From NCBI RefSeq assembly GCF_002252675.1, contig NZ_NQKY01000013.1, forward strand, positions 1 through 64,000: a stretch of DNA of 64,000 nt, written 5' to 3'. The notes under the pieces are model-generated. The model worked only from the letters and a program-made list of their open reading frames with translations, was not told the DNA's origin and searched no databases. The stretch is from Synechococcus sp. BO 8801. Lineage in GTDB: Bacteria > Cyanobacteriota > Cyanobacteriia > PCC-6307 > Cyanobiaceae. This document shows, in pieces, positions 25,939 to 34,071 of this stretch (its first letter is position 1; each line of letters begins with the position of its first letter). A program made the translations under genes and the position numbers.

Positions 25939-27315
25939 ATGCTCGCCGTTGCCGTTCTGGCCGCCGGGAAAGGGACCCGCATGAAGAGTGCCCTGCCGAA
26001 GGTGCTCCAGCCCCTGGCCGGCGCCACCCTGGTGGAGCGGGTGCTGGGCAGCTGCCACCGGCTCGCCCCCGACCGCCAGCTGCTGGTGGTGGGGCACCAG
26101 GCCGATCGGGTGGAGCGCACCCTCGCCGGCATCGAGGGCCTGGAGTTCGTGCTGCAACAGCCCCAGAACGGCACAGGCCATGCGGTGCAGCAGCTGCTCG
26201 GGCCACTGGAAGGCTTCGAGGGCGAGCTGCTGGTGCTCAACGGCGACGTGCCGCTGCTGCGGCCGGAGACCCTGGAATCCCTGCTCTCCACCCACCGGAC
26301 CAGTGGCGCCGCCGTGACCCTGCTCACCGCCCGGCTGGCGGACCCCAGCGGCTACGGCCGGGTCTTCGCCGACGCGGCGGGCCAGGTGAGCGGCATCGTG
26401 GAGCATCGCGACTGCAATGCCGAGCAGCTCGCCAACACCCTCACCAATGCGGGGATCTACTGCTTCGACTGGGCCCGGCTGGCCACCGTGCTGCCCAGCC
26501 TGAGCACCGACAACGACCAGGGCGAGCTCTATCTCACGGACACCGTGGCCCTGCTGCGGCCAGCCATGCACATGGAGGTGGGTGACCCGGACGAGGTGGC
26601 CGGCATCAACGACCGCCAGCAGCTGGCCCACTGCGAGGCGGCGCTGCAGGACCGGCTGCGCCGCCACTGGATGGCGGAGGGGGTGAGCTTCACCGATCCC
26701 GCCAGCTGCACCCTGTCCGAGCACACCCGCTTCGGCCGCGACGTGCTGGTGGAGCCCCAGTGCCACTTCCGTGGGGCCAGCAGCATCGGCGACGGCTGCC
26801 GCATCGGCCCCGGCTGCCTGATCGAGAACAGCCAGCTGGGCTCCGGGGTGGAGGTGATCCATTCGGTGCTGCGCGACAGCCACGTGGAACCCGGCTGCGC
26901 GATCGGCCCCTTCGCCCAGCTGCGGGCCGGCAGCCACCTGGGCGCCGACTGCCGCATCGGCAACTTCGTGGAGGTGAAGAACAGCCGGCTGGGGGAGGGC
27001 TGCAAGGCCAACCACCTCAGCTACCTGGGCGATGCCGACCTGGGCACCGAAGTGAATATCGGGGCCGGCACGATCACCGCCAACTTCGACGGGGTGCGCA
27101 AGCACCGCACCGTGATCGGCAGCGGCAGCAAGACCGGGGCCAATTCGGTGCTGGTGGCGCCGATCACCCTCGGGGCGGGGGTGACGGTGGGGGCCGGCTC
27201 CACCCTCACCAAGGACGTGCCCGCCGGGGCCCTGGCCCTGGGCCGGGCCCGCCAGCTGGTGAAGGAGAACTGGACCCCGCTGGCGCCGCGCCAGCAGCAG
27301 GGCGTGGCGGGCTGA
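25939..27315 (+). CDS. glmU: Bifunctional UDP-GlcNAc pyrophosphorylase / glucosamine-1-P acetyltransferase
   Basis: A 458-residue two-domain enzyme that makes UDP-GlcNAc for peptidoglycan and LPS. The uridylyltransferase domain shows [35 protein letters not shown] and LNGDVPLL. After about residue 250 comes the left-handed beta-helix acetyltransferase with many hexapeptide repeats ([45 protein letters not shown]). It ends with the acetyltransferase active-site region [19 protein letters not shown] and a [13 protein letters not shown] tail. Full length and all motifs are present. It sits with aroA and the tRNA methyltransferase in one plus-strand run. Confidence 0.97.
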   Translation: MLAVAVLAAGKGTRMKSALPKVLQPLAGATLVERVLGSCHRLAPDRQLLVVGHQADRVERTLAGIEGLEFVLQQPQNGTGHAVQQLLGPLEGFEGELLVLNGDVPLLRPETLESLLSTHRTSGAAVTLLTARLADPSGYGRVFADAAGQVSGIVEHRDCNAEQLANTLTNAGIYCFDWARLATVLPSLSTDNDQGELYLTDTVALLRPAMHMEVGDPDEVAGINDRQQLAHCEAALQDRLRRHWMAEGVSFTDPASCTLSEHTRFGRDVLVEPQCHFRGASSIGDGCRIGPGCLIENSQLGSGVEVIHSVLRDSHVEPGCAIGPFAQLRAGSHLGADCRIGNFVEVKNSRLGEGCKANHLSYLGDADLGTEVNIGAGTITANFDGVRKHRTVIGSGSKTGANSVLVAPITLGAGVTVGAGSTLTKDVPAGALALGRARQLVKENWTPLAPRQQQGVAG

Positions 27316-27362
27316 ATCGAAAATTTCAGGCCTAATCTTGGCCCCAGAATCACCTCGCAGCC

Positions 27363-27737
27363 ATGGCCGTCAACCCCGTCATCTGGTTCGAGCTCTACGT
27401 CGACGACATGGCCCGGGCCCGGGCCTTCTACGAAGCCGTGTTCGAGGTCACCCTGGAATCCATGGGTGATACGGGCATGGAGTACTACGCCTTCCCGATG
27501 CAGGACGACAAGGTGGGGGCCGGCGGGGCCCTGGCCAAGATGGAGGGCATGGCCCCGGGCGGTGGTGGTGGCACCTTGATCTATTTCCACTGCGACGACT
27601 GCGCCGTGGAGGAGAGCCGGGTGGCGGGCGCCGGCGGCACCGTGATCAAGCCGAAGATGTCGATCGGCGCCTACGGCTTCATGAGCCTGGTGCTCGACAC
27701 CGAAGGCAACACGATCGGGCTCCACTCCCAGGCGTGA
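27363..27737 (+). CDS. VOC-superfamily (glyoxalase/bleomycin-resistance-like) protein
   Basis: A 124-residue protein with the paired beta-alpha-beta-beta-beta layout of the VOC fold. The first half starts PVIWFELYVDDMARARAFYEAVF, and the second half has GTLIYFHCDDCAVEESRVAGAGGTVI and ends LVLDTEGNTIGLHS. The VDDMARARAFYEAVF and DTEGNTIGL patterns are typical of the YaeR/PhnB-like branch. Metal ligands would be E10 or H and the late H/E; the final H (GLHS) is visible. Substrate unknown: methylglyoxal detoxification is one of several options. It overlaps the downstream TspO start by four bases. Confidence 0.87.
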   Translation: MAVNPVIWFELYVDDMARARAFYEAVFEVTLESMGDTGMEYYAFPMQDDKVGAGGALAKMEGMAPGGGGGTLIYFHCDDCAVEESRVAGAGGTVIKPKMSIGAYGFMSLVLDTEGNTIGLHSQA

Positions 27738-28306
27738 GCGCCTCGGCCCCGGCACCACGCTTCCGCTGGTGGCACGGCGCCGCGATCCTGTTGGCCGCCA
27801 ATGCCGTCAGTTTCTGGCCAGCGGGCGTGCTGGGTGACGCCGCCTTCTACACCAGCTTCCGCCTGCCCCCCTACGCCCCGCCCGACTGGCTGTTCGCGCC
27901 CCTGTGGCTGGTGCTGAACATCACCTCCCTGGTGGCCCTGGCGCGGGTGGCCAACCTCCATCCGGAGGACGGTGCCGGCCGGCTCCAGGGGGACACGGCC
28001 GGCCGGCGCCGGGGGCTGGTGCTGGTCTCGGAAGCGGTGGGCTGGCTGCTGTTCGCCGTGTTCACCACGTTCTTCTTCTGGCTGCACAGCCCGGTGCTGG
28101 CGGCCGCGGACACGGTGGCGGGCCTGCTGGTGGCGGTGGTGAGCGTGGCGGCGGCGGCCAGCCTGGATCGCCCCGCCGCCGGACTGATCGGCCTGCGGCT
28201 GCTGTGGCTGCTGCTGGCCAGTGCCGTGGCGGTGAGCGTGGCCCTGCACAACCCCGACCCGTTCCTGTCAGCCGCCCCGGCGCCAGGTGTGGAAGCGCTC
28301 CAGTAG
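27734..28306 (+). CDS. TspO/MBR-family membrane protein (copy 2)
   Basis: A 190-residue membrane protein with five hydrophobic segments. The TspO signature is clear: FRLPPYAPPDWLFAPLWLVLNITSLVAL, close to the classic PPxWxFxxxWxxLY. The later helices are GWLLFAVFTTFFFWLHSPVL, VAGLLVAVVSVAAAASL and IGLRLLWLLLASAVAVSVA. The GTG at 27734 overlaps the VOC gene by four bases, so the two are translated together. The 3' end overlaps the convergent fusion gene by 39 bases. It differs clearly from the TspO-like gene at 12744, which has a shorter loop after the first helix. Confidence 0.85.
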   Translation: MSASAPAPRFRWWHGAAILLAANAVSFWPAGVLGDAAFYTSFRLPPYAPPDWLFAPLWLVLNITSLVALARVANLHPEDGAGRLQGDTAGRRRGLVLVSEAVGWLLFAVFTTFFFWLHSPVLAAADTVAGLLVAVVSVAAAASLDRPAAGLIGLRLLWLLLASAVAVSVALHNPDPFLSAAPAPGVEALQ

Positions 28307-30460
28307 GGCCAGGGTGCGCTGGGGGGCGTGGGCCTTCTTCCAGCTCCCGGCGACGTACTTGTTGGCTTCGGCCAGGGTGGGATAGGCGTGCATCGTGCCC
28401 AGCACCTTGCCCAGGCCGAGGTTCCAGCGCATCGCCAGCACGAATTCGGCCAGCAGCTCCCCGGCCTGCTCCGCCACGATCGTCACCCCCAGGATCCGGT
28501 CCCTGCCGGGCACGGTGAGCACTTTCACGAAGCCGGTCTCGGCCGATTCGACGATGGCCCGATCCAGCTCGGCCAGGGGGAATCGGGTGACCTCGAAGGC
28601 CACCCCCCGGGCTGTGGCCTCGGTTTCGTTGAGCCCCACCCGGGCCACCTCCGGGTCGGTGAAGGTGGTGCGCGGGATGACGCGGCCGTCGACGGCGAAG
28701 CGCACCGGATCGAACAACCCGTTCACGGCCGCATACCAGGCCTGATGGGCCGCCGTGTGGGTGAACTGCCAGGGACCGGCGGCGTCGCCGGCGGCATGGA
28801 TGTTGGGGTAGAGGGTCTGGAGATAGGCGTCGGTGTCGATGGTGCGGCCAGTGGGGATGCCCAGGGCCTCGAGGCCGTGGCCCTCCAGCCGGGCCTGGCG
28901 GCCCACGGCGCAGAGCAGCTCGTCCGCCTCGAGCAGCAGGGAGGCGCCGCCCACTGCCACCTGCACCTGCACGCCACCGGAGGCGCCGGGCCCCACCCGC
29001 TCCACCCGGCAACCGGTGTGGACCCGCACGCCGTGTCGCTCCAGCACCTCGCGCAGCAGCGCCCCAACCTCGGGATCCTCCCGGGGCAGCAGGCGGTCGT
29101 TGCGCTGCAGCAAGGTCACCGGCAGCCCCAGCTGGGCCAGGGCCTGGGCCAGTTCGCAGCCCACCGGGCCGCCCCCCAGCACCACCAGGCTGGGTTTCTG
29201 GGAGGGGTGCCCGGCCAGGGCGTCCCAGAGGGTCTCGCTGGTGAGCACCCGCACGGTGTCGATGCCGGGCAGGGCCGGGATCACCGGCGCGGCGCCGGTG
29301 GCCAGCACGATGGCGCGGGCCGTGAGCACGGTCTCGCTGCCATCGGCGGCGGTGATCGCCACCGCCCAGGGGCTGATCAGGCGGGCCTGGCCAAGGCGCA
29401 CGTCCACCCCGAGGGCGGTGTAGCGCTCGACGCTGTCGTGGGGGGCAACGGCCGCCACCTTCTGGCGCACCCGCTCCAGCACCCGGCGCAGCTCCACCCG
29501 GGGCTCCTGGGGGGTCAGGCCATAGCGGTCGGCGTGGCGCAAGCGGGCGGCGAGGCGGGCGGAGCTGATCAGGGCCTTACTGGGCACGCAACCGGTGTTG
29601 AGGCAGTCCCCGCCCATGCGGTCCCGCTCCACCAGGGTCACCTTCGCCCGCACGGTGGCGGCGATGTAGGCGGTGACCAGGCCCGCCGCACCGGCACCGA
29701 TCACGATCAGGTTGCGGTCGAAGTGGCGGGGGCGGGGCCAGGGGCGGTAGAGGCGCCAGAGACGCCAGCGACCCAGCAGCAGCTTCACGATCCAGGGCAG
29801 CAGTCCCAGCAGGGCGAAGGAGGCCAGCAGGGCCGGCGAGAGGAGGCCGCCCAGGCTGGTGAGCTGGCCCAGCTGGGTGCCGGCATTCACGTACACGAGG
29901 GTGGCCGGCAGCATGCCCAGCTGGGAGACGAGCGCGAAGGGCAGCAGGGGCATGGGGGTGAGGCCCATCAGCAGATTGACGAGCACAAAGGGAACCACCG
30001 GCACCAGCCGCAGGCTGAGCAGATAGGCGGTGCCGTCGCGGCGGACGCCCTCCTCGATCGGCCCCAGGCGCTGGCCGAACCGGCGCCGCACCGGCTCCCG
30101 CAGCAGGGTGCGGGCCAGCAGGCAGGCCGCCGTGGCCCCCAGGGTGGAGCCGATCGACACCAGCACCGTGCCCTGGAGCAGGCCGAAGATGGCGCCCCCC
30201 GCCAGGGTGAGCACGGTGGCGCCGGGCAGGGACAGCCCCGTCACCAGCACGTAGACGGCCACGAAGGCGACGGCGCTGGCCAGCGGAGCGGCCTGACGCC
30301 AGGCCAGCAGCTGCTCGCGGGAGGCCTGCAGCGCGGCGAGATCCAGCCGGTGCTGCCAGCCCTGGCTGAAGAAGAAGCCCACCCCAGCCAGCAACAGGGC
30401 GATCGCCAGGAGGCGCCCTATGGGTGCGCCGGTGGGCTTCTCCTTGGCTGGGGAGCTCAT
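28268..30460 (-). CDS. TVP38/VTT membrane domain fused to a pyridine-nucleotide disulfide oxidoreductase
   Basis: A 730-residue fusion. Residues 1-260 are a TVP38/TMEM64 (SNARE-associated, DedA-like) membrane domain with hydrophobic segments and the loop blocks VTGLSLPGATVLTLAGGAIFG and LLSLRLVPVVPFVLVNLLMG. From about 265 comes a flavoprotein of the lipoamide-dehydrogenase/MerA family with IVIGAGAAGLVTAY (FAD), the redox pair in GGDCLNTGCVPSK, VVLGGGPVGCELA (NAD(P)H) and IHAAGDAAG. The end lacks the C-terminal cysteine pair of true mercuric reductase, so Hg(II) reduction is not supported. It overlaps the NDH-2-like gene by four bases, which links two NAD(P)H flavoproteins. The start ATG at 30460 gives MSSPAKEKPTGAP. 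Confidence 0.9.
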   Translation of the reverse strand: MSSPAKEKPTGAPIGRLLAIALLLAGVGFFFSQGWQHRLDLAALQASREQLLAWRQAAPLASAVAFVAVYVLVTGLSLPGATVLTLAGGAIFGLLQGTVLVSIGSTLGATAACLLARTLLREPVRRRFGQRLGPIEEGVRRDGTAYLLSLRLVPVVPFVLVNLLMGLTPMPLLPFALVSQLGMLPATLVYVNAGTQLGQLTSLGGLLSPALLASFALLGLLPWIVKLLLGRWRLWRLYRPWPRPRHFDRNLIVIGAGAAGLVTAYIAATVRAKVTLVERDRMGGDCLNTGCVPSKALISSARLAARLRHADRYGLTPQEPRVELRRVLERVRQKVAAVAPHDSVERYTALGVDVRLGQARLISPWAVAITAADGSETVLTARAIVLATGAAPVIPALPGIDTVRVLTSETLWDALAGHPSQKPSLVVLGGGPVGCELAQALAQLGLPVTLLQRNDRLLPREDPEVGALLREVLERHGVRVHTGCRVERVGPGASGGVQVQVAVGGASLLLEADELLCAVGRQARLEGHGLEALGIPTGRTIDTDAYLQTLYPNIHAAGDAAGPWQFTHTAAHQAWYAAVNGLFDPVRFAVDGRVIPRTTFTDPEVARVGLNETEATARGVAFEVTRFPLAELDRAIVESAETGFVKVLTVPGRDRILGVTIVAEQAGELLAEFVLAMRWNLGLGKVLGTMHAYPTLAEANKYVAGSWKKAHAPQRTLALLERFHTWRRGG

Positions 30461-31704
30461 GGCTGGCCCTCTTGGGGCTCTAACGGTGGTGGGCGCTGGA
30501 TCACCGGCGCCGCGGCGGCCAGGATCGCGGCCCGGTCGCCGTTCAGGGGGGGATAGATGCGCTGGCCGTTGATCAGCCGCTTGGTGCGCTTGGCCGCCTC
30601 CCCTGTCGCGACGACCCGGCGCTCCCAGCCTTCGGTGTAGAGGGCCCCCCAGGGACCCAGATCGAGGATGGTGGTGTACCAGTCGATCCGCAGCGGCAAC
30701 AGCGGCAGCCCCAGCAGATCGCAGACCGCGTTGTGGCCGGCGAACCGGCCCATGGGACGGCCGTGCTGACAGGACATGACCGTGGTGTGGCCGTCCTCCA
30801 GGGCGAGGCGTGCGCTGTCGCCGGCGGCGAACACGCCGCTCAGCCCCTCGACCCGCAGATCGGCATTGACCGGCAGCCGGCCAAGGGCATCGGTGGGCAC
30901 ACCACAGACGGCGGTGAGCGGACTGGCGCGCATGCCGGCACACCAGACCACCGTCCGGGTGGCGATGACCTCGCCGGAATCGAAGCGGATCTCCGACCCA
31001 TCGAGGCCGTCCACCCGCACACCGAGGCGGCACTCCACCCCCAGGGCCGCCAGGGCCTCCTCGATCACGGGCCGCGCCCCATCCCCCATGTCGGAGCCCA
31101 CCCGGGGGTTGTGGTCCACCAGCACCACCCGCCCCGGCCCCGCCAGGCCGGCACGCTCCCGGACGGCCTGGAGCCGGGCCGGCAGCTCGCAGGCGGTCTC
31201 GATCCCCGTCAGACCCGCGCCCACCACCACGGCCGTGAACCGACCGGGGCCGTCGGAGTGCTCCGCCAGGGCCTCCAGGTGCCCCGCCAGCCGGGAAGCG
31301 CCGCCGTAGGTGTCGACATCGAAGCCATGGGTGGCCAGGCCGGGGACCTGGGGCCGGCGCAGCTCACTGCCGAGGGCGAAGACCAGCCGGTCGTAGGCCA
31401 GCACCTGCGGACCGGCCGCGGTGTGCACGGCCACCGTCCGGCCCGTCGGATCGATGTCGCCGACCTCCCCCTCCAGCCAGCGGACGCCGGCGGGCGCGAG
31501 CACCGTCTCCAGGGGCACCCTCAGGGGCGCCAGATCGGGCTCGTAGTTGCGCACGCGGATGGCGTGGAAGGCGTCGCGGTTGACGAGCAGCACCTCAACG
31601 GCGGCGGGGCCGAGGCCGAGCCGATCGAGCTGGCGGGCGGCGGCCAGGGCACTCCAGAGCCCGGCAAAGCCACCTCCGAGCACCAGGATCCTCTGGGCTC
31701 CCAT
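30457..31704 (-). CDS. Type-II NADH dehydrogenase-like (NDH-2) flavoprotein
   Basis: A 415-residue single-subunit dehydrogenase. It has FAD motif RILVLGGGFAGLWSALAA, the internal VLLVNRDAFHAIRVRNYEPDLAP, an NAD(P)H motif AVVVGAGLTGIETACELP, WCAGMRASPL and the FAD-binding GVFAAGDSA near the C-terminus. NDH-2 passes electrons from NAD(P)H to quinone without pumping protons; in cyanobacteria several copies sense or adjust the redox state. The normal C-terminal membrane helix is not obvious. The start ATG at 31704 is preceded by the longest intergenic gap of the window, and the gene overlaps the fusion gene at its end. Confidence 0.88.
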   Translation of the reverse strand: MGAQRILVLGGGFAGLWSALAAARQLDRLGLGPAAVEVLLVNRDAFHAIRVRNYEPDLAPLRVPLETVLAPAGVRWLEGEVGDIDPTGRTVAVHTAAGPQVLAYDRLVFALGSELRRPQVPGLATHGFDVDTYGGASRLAGHLEALAEHSDGPGRFTAVVVGAGLTGIETACELPARLQAVRERAGLAGPGRVVLVDHNPRVGSDMGDGARPVIEEALAALGVECRLGVRVDGLDGSEIRFDSGEVIATRTVVWCAGMRASPLTAVCGVPTDALGRLPVNADLRVEGLSGVFAAGDSARLALEDGHTTVMSCQHGRPMGRFAGHNAVCDLLGLPLLPLRIDWYTTILDLGPWGALYTEGWERRVVATGEAAKRTKRLINGQRIYPPLNGDRAAILAAAAPVIQRPPPLEPQEGQP

Positions 31705-32073
31705 CAGGTCGTTCCGGCAAGGGGCGCAGGCGTCACCGGGAGCGGATCAACCGGAGCTCAGGCTATCGAGGGCCCGGGCCTGAAGGCGGGCGGCAAGAGA
31801 CGTCTCCCGGGCGACCTGCCTCTGGTTTTGGCCCAGGCCGGAGGGTTGCCGCCCGGGTGCCGGGACGGTCGGGGGCTGCCGCTCCGTGGAGCCGGGGTAA
31901 TGAGGGACTGGAAAGAGATGGAAATGAGTCGCGAAATAATGAGGAGAGAAGGTAGCGCTCCTGCTGGAGATGTCAGGGGATGGTTTCCGTCTTCACCGGA
32001 TCATTTAAGGTGCATAGGTTGAACAGGCTCAAACGAGAAGGACAGGAAATTGAAGACACACTTTATCGTCACG
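31705..32073 (+). other. Intergenic region between the NDH-2 and secreted-protein starts
   Basis: About 370 bases with no convincing gene. The first half is GC-rich and can fold into local hairpins, but it matches no riboswitch class that I can recognise. From about 31900 to 32110 the base composition drops sharply and is A-rich on the plus strand. This is probably the promoter region of both flanking divergent genes. A 32-codon frame at 31925-32022 shows no sign of coding. Confidence 0.5.
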
Positions 32074-32586
32074 ATGCAGAATTTACGTCGACATCTGCAT
32101 CGCTTTTTCAGTATCGGAACGGCATGGATCGTTGCGGCCGGGCTTCTTTTTCTCGCCCCCGTCTTCAACCCAGCTTCCGCCCTTGCCGATGACACGGGCA
32201 ACTGGTATCTGGATGACGGCTCGGGGCACCAGCTGGGGGCCGTCCTGTTCGAGCGCTCGGACATCAACGCACCCTCCGGTCTGCGGCTGCGGCTGAACGC
32301 GGAAACGGCCGGGCTGAAGCTGGATCACGTCCGTCCCATGGTGATGAGCGACGGCGGCCAACAGGCCTGGAGCCTCGACAACCGCAGCCAGGAACTTCTG
32401 GGCGCCGCCAACGGGGCCATCCCGGTGGGCTCCTCCCAGTACGACGCCGGCTGCCTCGATCCGATCCCTGCCGACGGCATGGCGATGCGGATCACCGTGC
32501 CCAGCTCCGCCGGTGACCTGACCTTCGCCCTGGCCCCCGGCCAGGTCCAGACCATCCACTCCCTGTCGCAAGCCTGCGCCAACTAG
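32074..32586 (+). CDS. Secreted protein of unknown function
   Basis: A 170-residue protein with a clear signal peptide: charged N-terminus (MQNLRRHLHRFFSIG), hydrophobic core (TAWIVAAGLLFLAPVF) and a cleavage site after NPASALA. The mature part, starting DDTGNWYLDDGSGHQLGAVLF, is acidic and beta-rich, with AETAGLKLDHVRPMVMSDGGQQAW, a single internal cysteine (QYDAGCLDPIP) and a second at QACAN, which could form a disulfide. No family is recognised. The ATG at 32074 is chosen over a TTG at 32050. Codon use at the very 5' end is AT-rich compared with the neighbours. It faces the FAD enzyme gene at its 3' end. Confidence 0.75.
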   Translation: MQNLRRHLHRFFSIGTAWIVAAGLLFLAPVFNPASALADDTGNWYLDDGSGHQLGAVLFERSDINAPSGLRLRLNAETAGLKLDHVRPMVMSDGGQQAWSLDNRSQELLGAANGAIPVGSSQYDAGCLDPIPADGMAMRITVPSSAGDLTFALAPGQVQTIHSLSQACAN

Positions 32587-32612
32587 GACCCCGGCGGTCC
32601 CACGGCTCTCTG

Positions 32613-32642
32613 CCCCGGTTCCCCTGCGAAGGGGGCCCGGGG
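32613..32642. terminator. Possible hairpin terminator between convergent genes
   Basis: CCCCGG (32613-32618) pairs with CCGGGG (32637-32642), and an inner CCCC/GGGG extends the stem. It lies between two convergent stops, but no T-run follows on either strand, so it is only a candidate bidirectional terminator. Confidence 0.35.
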
Positions 32643-32652
32643 TACGGCCTGT

Positions 32653-33840
32653 TCAGGACTTGAGGGCGGCGCGGCAGATGCGGTGCGCCGCTTCCCGCCC
32701 CCCGAACAGGTTGCGGGCCGCGGGTCCCAGCTGCAGCGCGGAGAGTCCCCCCATCACGTGCACCCGGGTACCGGGCCAGCGCAGGTCGCCGCTGAGCACG
32801 GGCCAGTCCTCGACCAGCGCCAGGGGACGCTGTTGCTGCAGCTGGCGCAGCAACGGGTGGTGGCTCACCCCCAGGCTGTGGCCGGTGGCCAGCCAGAGGC
32901 GGTCGGCCCGGTGCTGGCTGCCATCGCGGCAGTGCAGTTGCCACTGGCCCTGGCGCCAACGGGCCGAGGCGATCTGACAGCCCTCGTTCAGCTGCAGCGC
33001 TCCGGCGGCCTGCGCCTGTTGCAGCCGGCAGGCCAGCTCGGGGGTGATCGAGCCGCCGTCGCGGGCCGCCAGAACCTGCTGACGGCGGCGGTGCCAGCAG
33101 GGTTCCGCCCGGAAGTCCTTGAGATACCGGGGCCCCAGCCAGCCCGGGTCGGCATCGAAGGGCTTGCGGCGCAGCATCCTCCGGCAGAACAGGCTGACCC
33201 GGGCGTCCCGCCGGATGGCCCCCAGGGCCAGATGGGCGCTGGTCAGGCCGCCGCCGACGATCACCAGATGCTGGCCCGCCAGACCCCGGCAGGCGCCGAG
33301 GTCGAGGCTCTGGCTGTGCTGCAGGGCGTCGGCCGGGTAGGGGCCCTCGATGGCCCTGACCCAGTCCGGCAGCACCGGCGCCTCGGCCCCTGTGGCGATG
33401 ACCAGCCGCTGGGGGGCCAGAACCGAACCATCGCTCAGATCCAGCTCCAGGGCGTCGTCCCCGCCGGGAGCGAGCCGGATCCGCTCGACCGCCACGGCCT
33501 GCACCCGGTCAGCCAGCTGGAAGTCGGCCACGACGCTGCGGCAGAAATCGGCGAACAGCTCCGTGTGGGGAAGGCCGTAGGGACCCTCAAGCTCAGCCCC
33601 GCGCTGGCGCTCCTGGGCGAAACGGCGCAGGGCGTGGGGATTGGGATGGGGATGGTGGGGGGAGGGGGAGCGCAGCCATGGAATCTCGTAGCGGCGCATC
33701 TGGGTGTTCCAGCGCTCCAGCCAGGTGCCACTGGGGTCGAGCACCCGCAGCCGTCGGCGCCACTGGGGCCGCTTCTGCAGCAGCAGACAGCAGAGGGTGA
33801 GGGCCTGGGGACCGGACCCGGCGACCACCAGCTCAGCCAC
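32653..33840 (-). CDS. FAD/NAD(P)-binding oxidoreductase (flavin-monooxygenase/N-hydroxylase-like)
   Basis: A 395-residue flavoprotein. The N-terminal FAD loop is ELVVAGSGPQALTLCCLLL; the G-x-G-P-x-x-L form is that of ornithine/lysine N-hydroxylases and related flavin monooxygenases. Next comes NTQMRRYEIPWLRSPSP, then the NAD(P)H loop HLVIVGGGLTSAHLALGA and an ATG-type motif LWLATGHSLGV. It lacks the classic FxGxxxHxxxY of FMOs, so the chemistry is uncertain: hydroxylation for a metal chelator is one idea, a dehydrogenase another. It is divergent from amiF, and a Fur-box-like palindrome lies 85 bases upstream of its start at 33840. Confidence 0.78.
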   Translation of the reverse strand: MAELVVAGSGPQALTLCCLLLQKRPQWRRRLRVLDPSGTWLERWNTQMRRYEIPWLRSPSPHHPHPNPHALRRFAQERQRGAELEGPYGLPHTELFADFCRSVVADFQLADRVQAVAVERIRLAPGGDDALELDLSDGSVLAPQRLVIATGAEAPVLPDWVRAIEGPYPADALQHSQSLDLGACRGLAGQHLVIVGGGLTSAHLALGAIRRDARVSLFCRRMLRRKPFDADPGWLGPRYLKDFRAEPCWHRRRQQVLAARDGGSITPELACRLQQAQAAGALQLNEGCQIASARWRQGQWQLHCRDGSQHRADRLWLATGHSLGVSHHPLLRQLQQQRPLALVEDWPVLSGDLRWPGTRVHVMGGLSALQLGPAARNLFGGREAAHRICRAALKS

Positions 33841-33924
33841 GGCGGTCGCGGGCGGCCCGCGCCAGCGGAGACAGGGGCCCCGGCGGGGAGGTCAGGCGGT
33901 GACGGGGAATGGTGGGATGGCACG

Positions 33925-33942
33925 GAATGACAACCATTCTCA
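33925..33942 (-). promoter_or_regulatory. Fur-box-like inverted repeat, FAD-enzyme side
   Basis: GAATG and CATTC (33925-33929 and 33935-33939) form a palindrome with a five-base spacer. Read on the minus strand, the 18 bases from TGAGAATG to TCATTC match the site beside amiF at 15 of 18 positions. It lies 85 bases upstream of the FAD-enzyme start. Confidence 0.5.
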
Positions 33943-34040
33943 CACCCTTGCTCCCCGTGACGCCCCGCCCGGCGCGTCAGGCAGGGGCACAGGCGCGAAT
34001 TCGGTGGCCGAGGCGACAGCTTCGGTGCGTAAGCGGCCTC

Positions 34041-34065
34041 AAGAATGAGAATGACTTTCATTCTT
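34041..34065 (+). promoter_or_regulatory. Fur-box-like inverted repeat just before amiF
   Basis: AAGAATGA (34041-34048) and TCATTCTT (34058-34065) are perfect complements. Inside, GAATGA-CTT-TCATTC is a second, tighter palindrome. Read as hexamers, AATGAG-AATGAC-T-TTCATT follows the two-forward, one-reverse arrangement of Fur-family boxes. It ends 6 bases before the amiF start, where a bound repressor could block transcription or the start of translation. Confidence 0.55.
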
Positions 34066-34071
34066 GACTTC

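Noticed and set aside
28268-30460. Mercuric reductase (merA)
   Set aside because: The CxxxxC redox pair is present, but the C-terminal cysteine pair and the N-terminal heavy-metal domain of MerA are missing, and no mer genes are near.
31760-31900. Riboswitch in the GC-rich gap upstream of the NDH-2 gene
   Set aside because: Local hairpins exist, but no conserved box of the cobalamin, glycine or other common riboswitches could be found.
31925-32022. Short ATG frame of 32 codons in the gap before the secreted protein
   Set aside because: No ribosome site, no similarity and unusual composition; it is better explained as promoter region.
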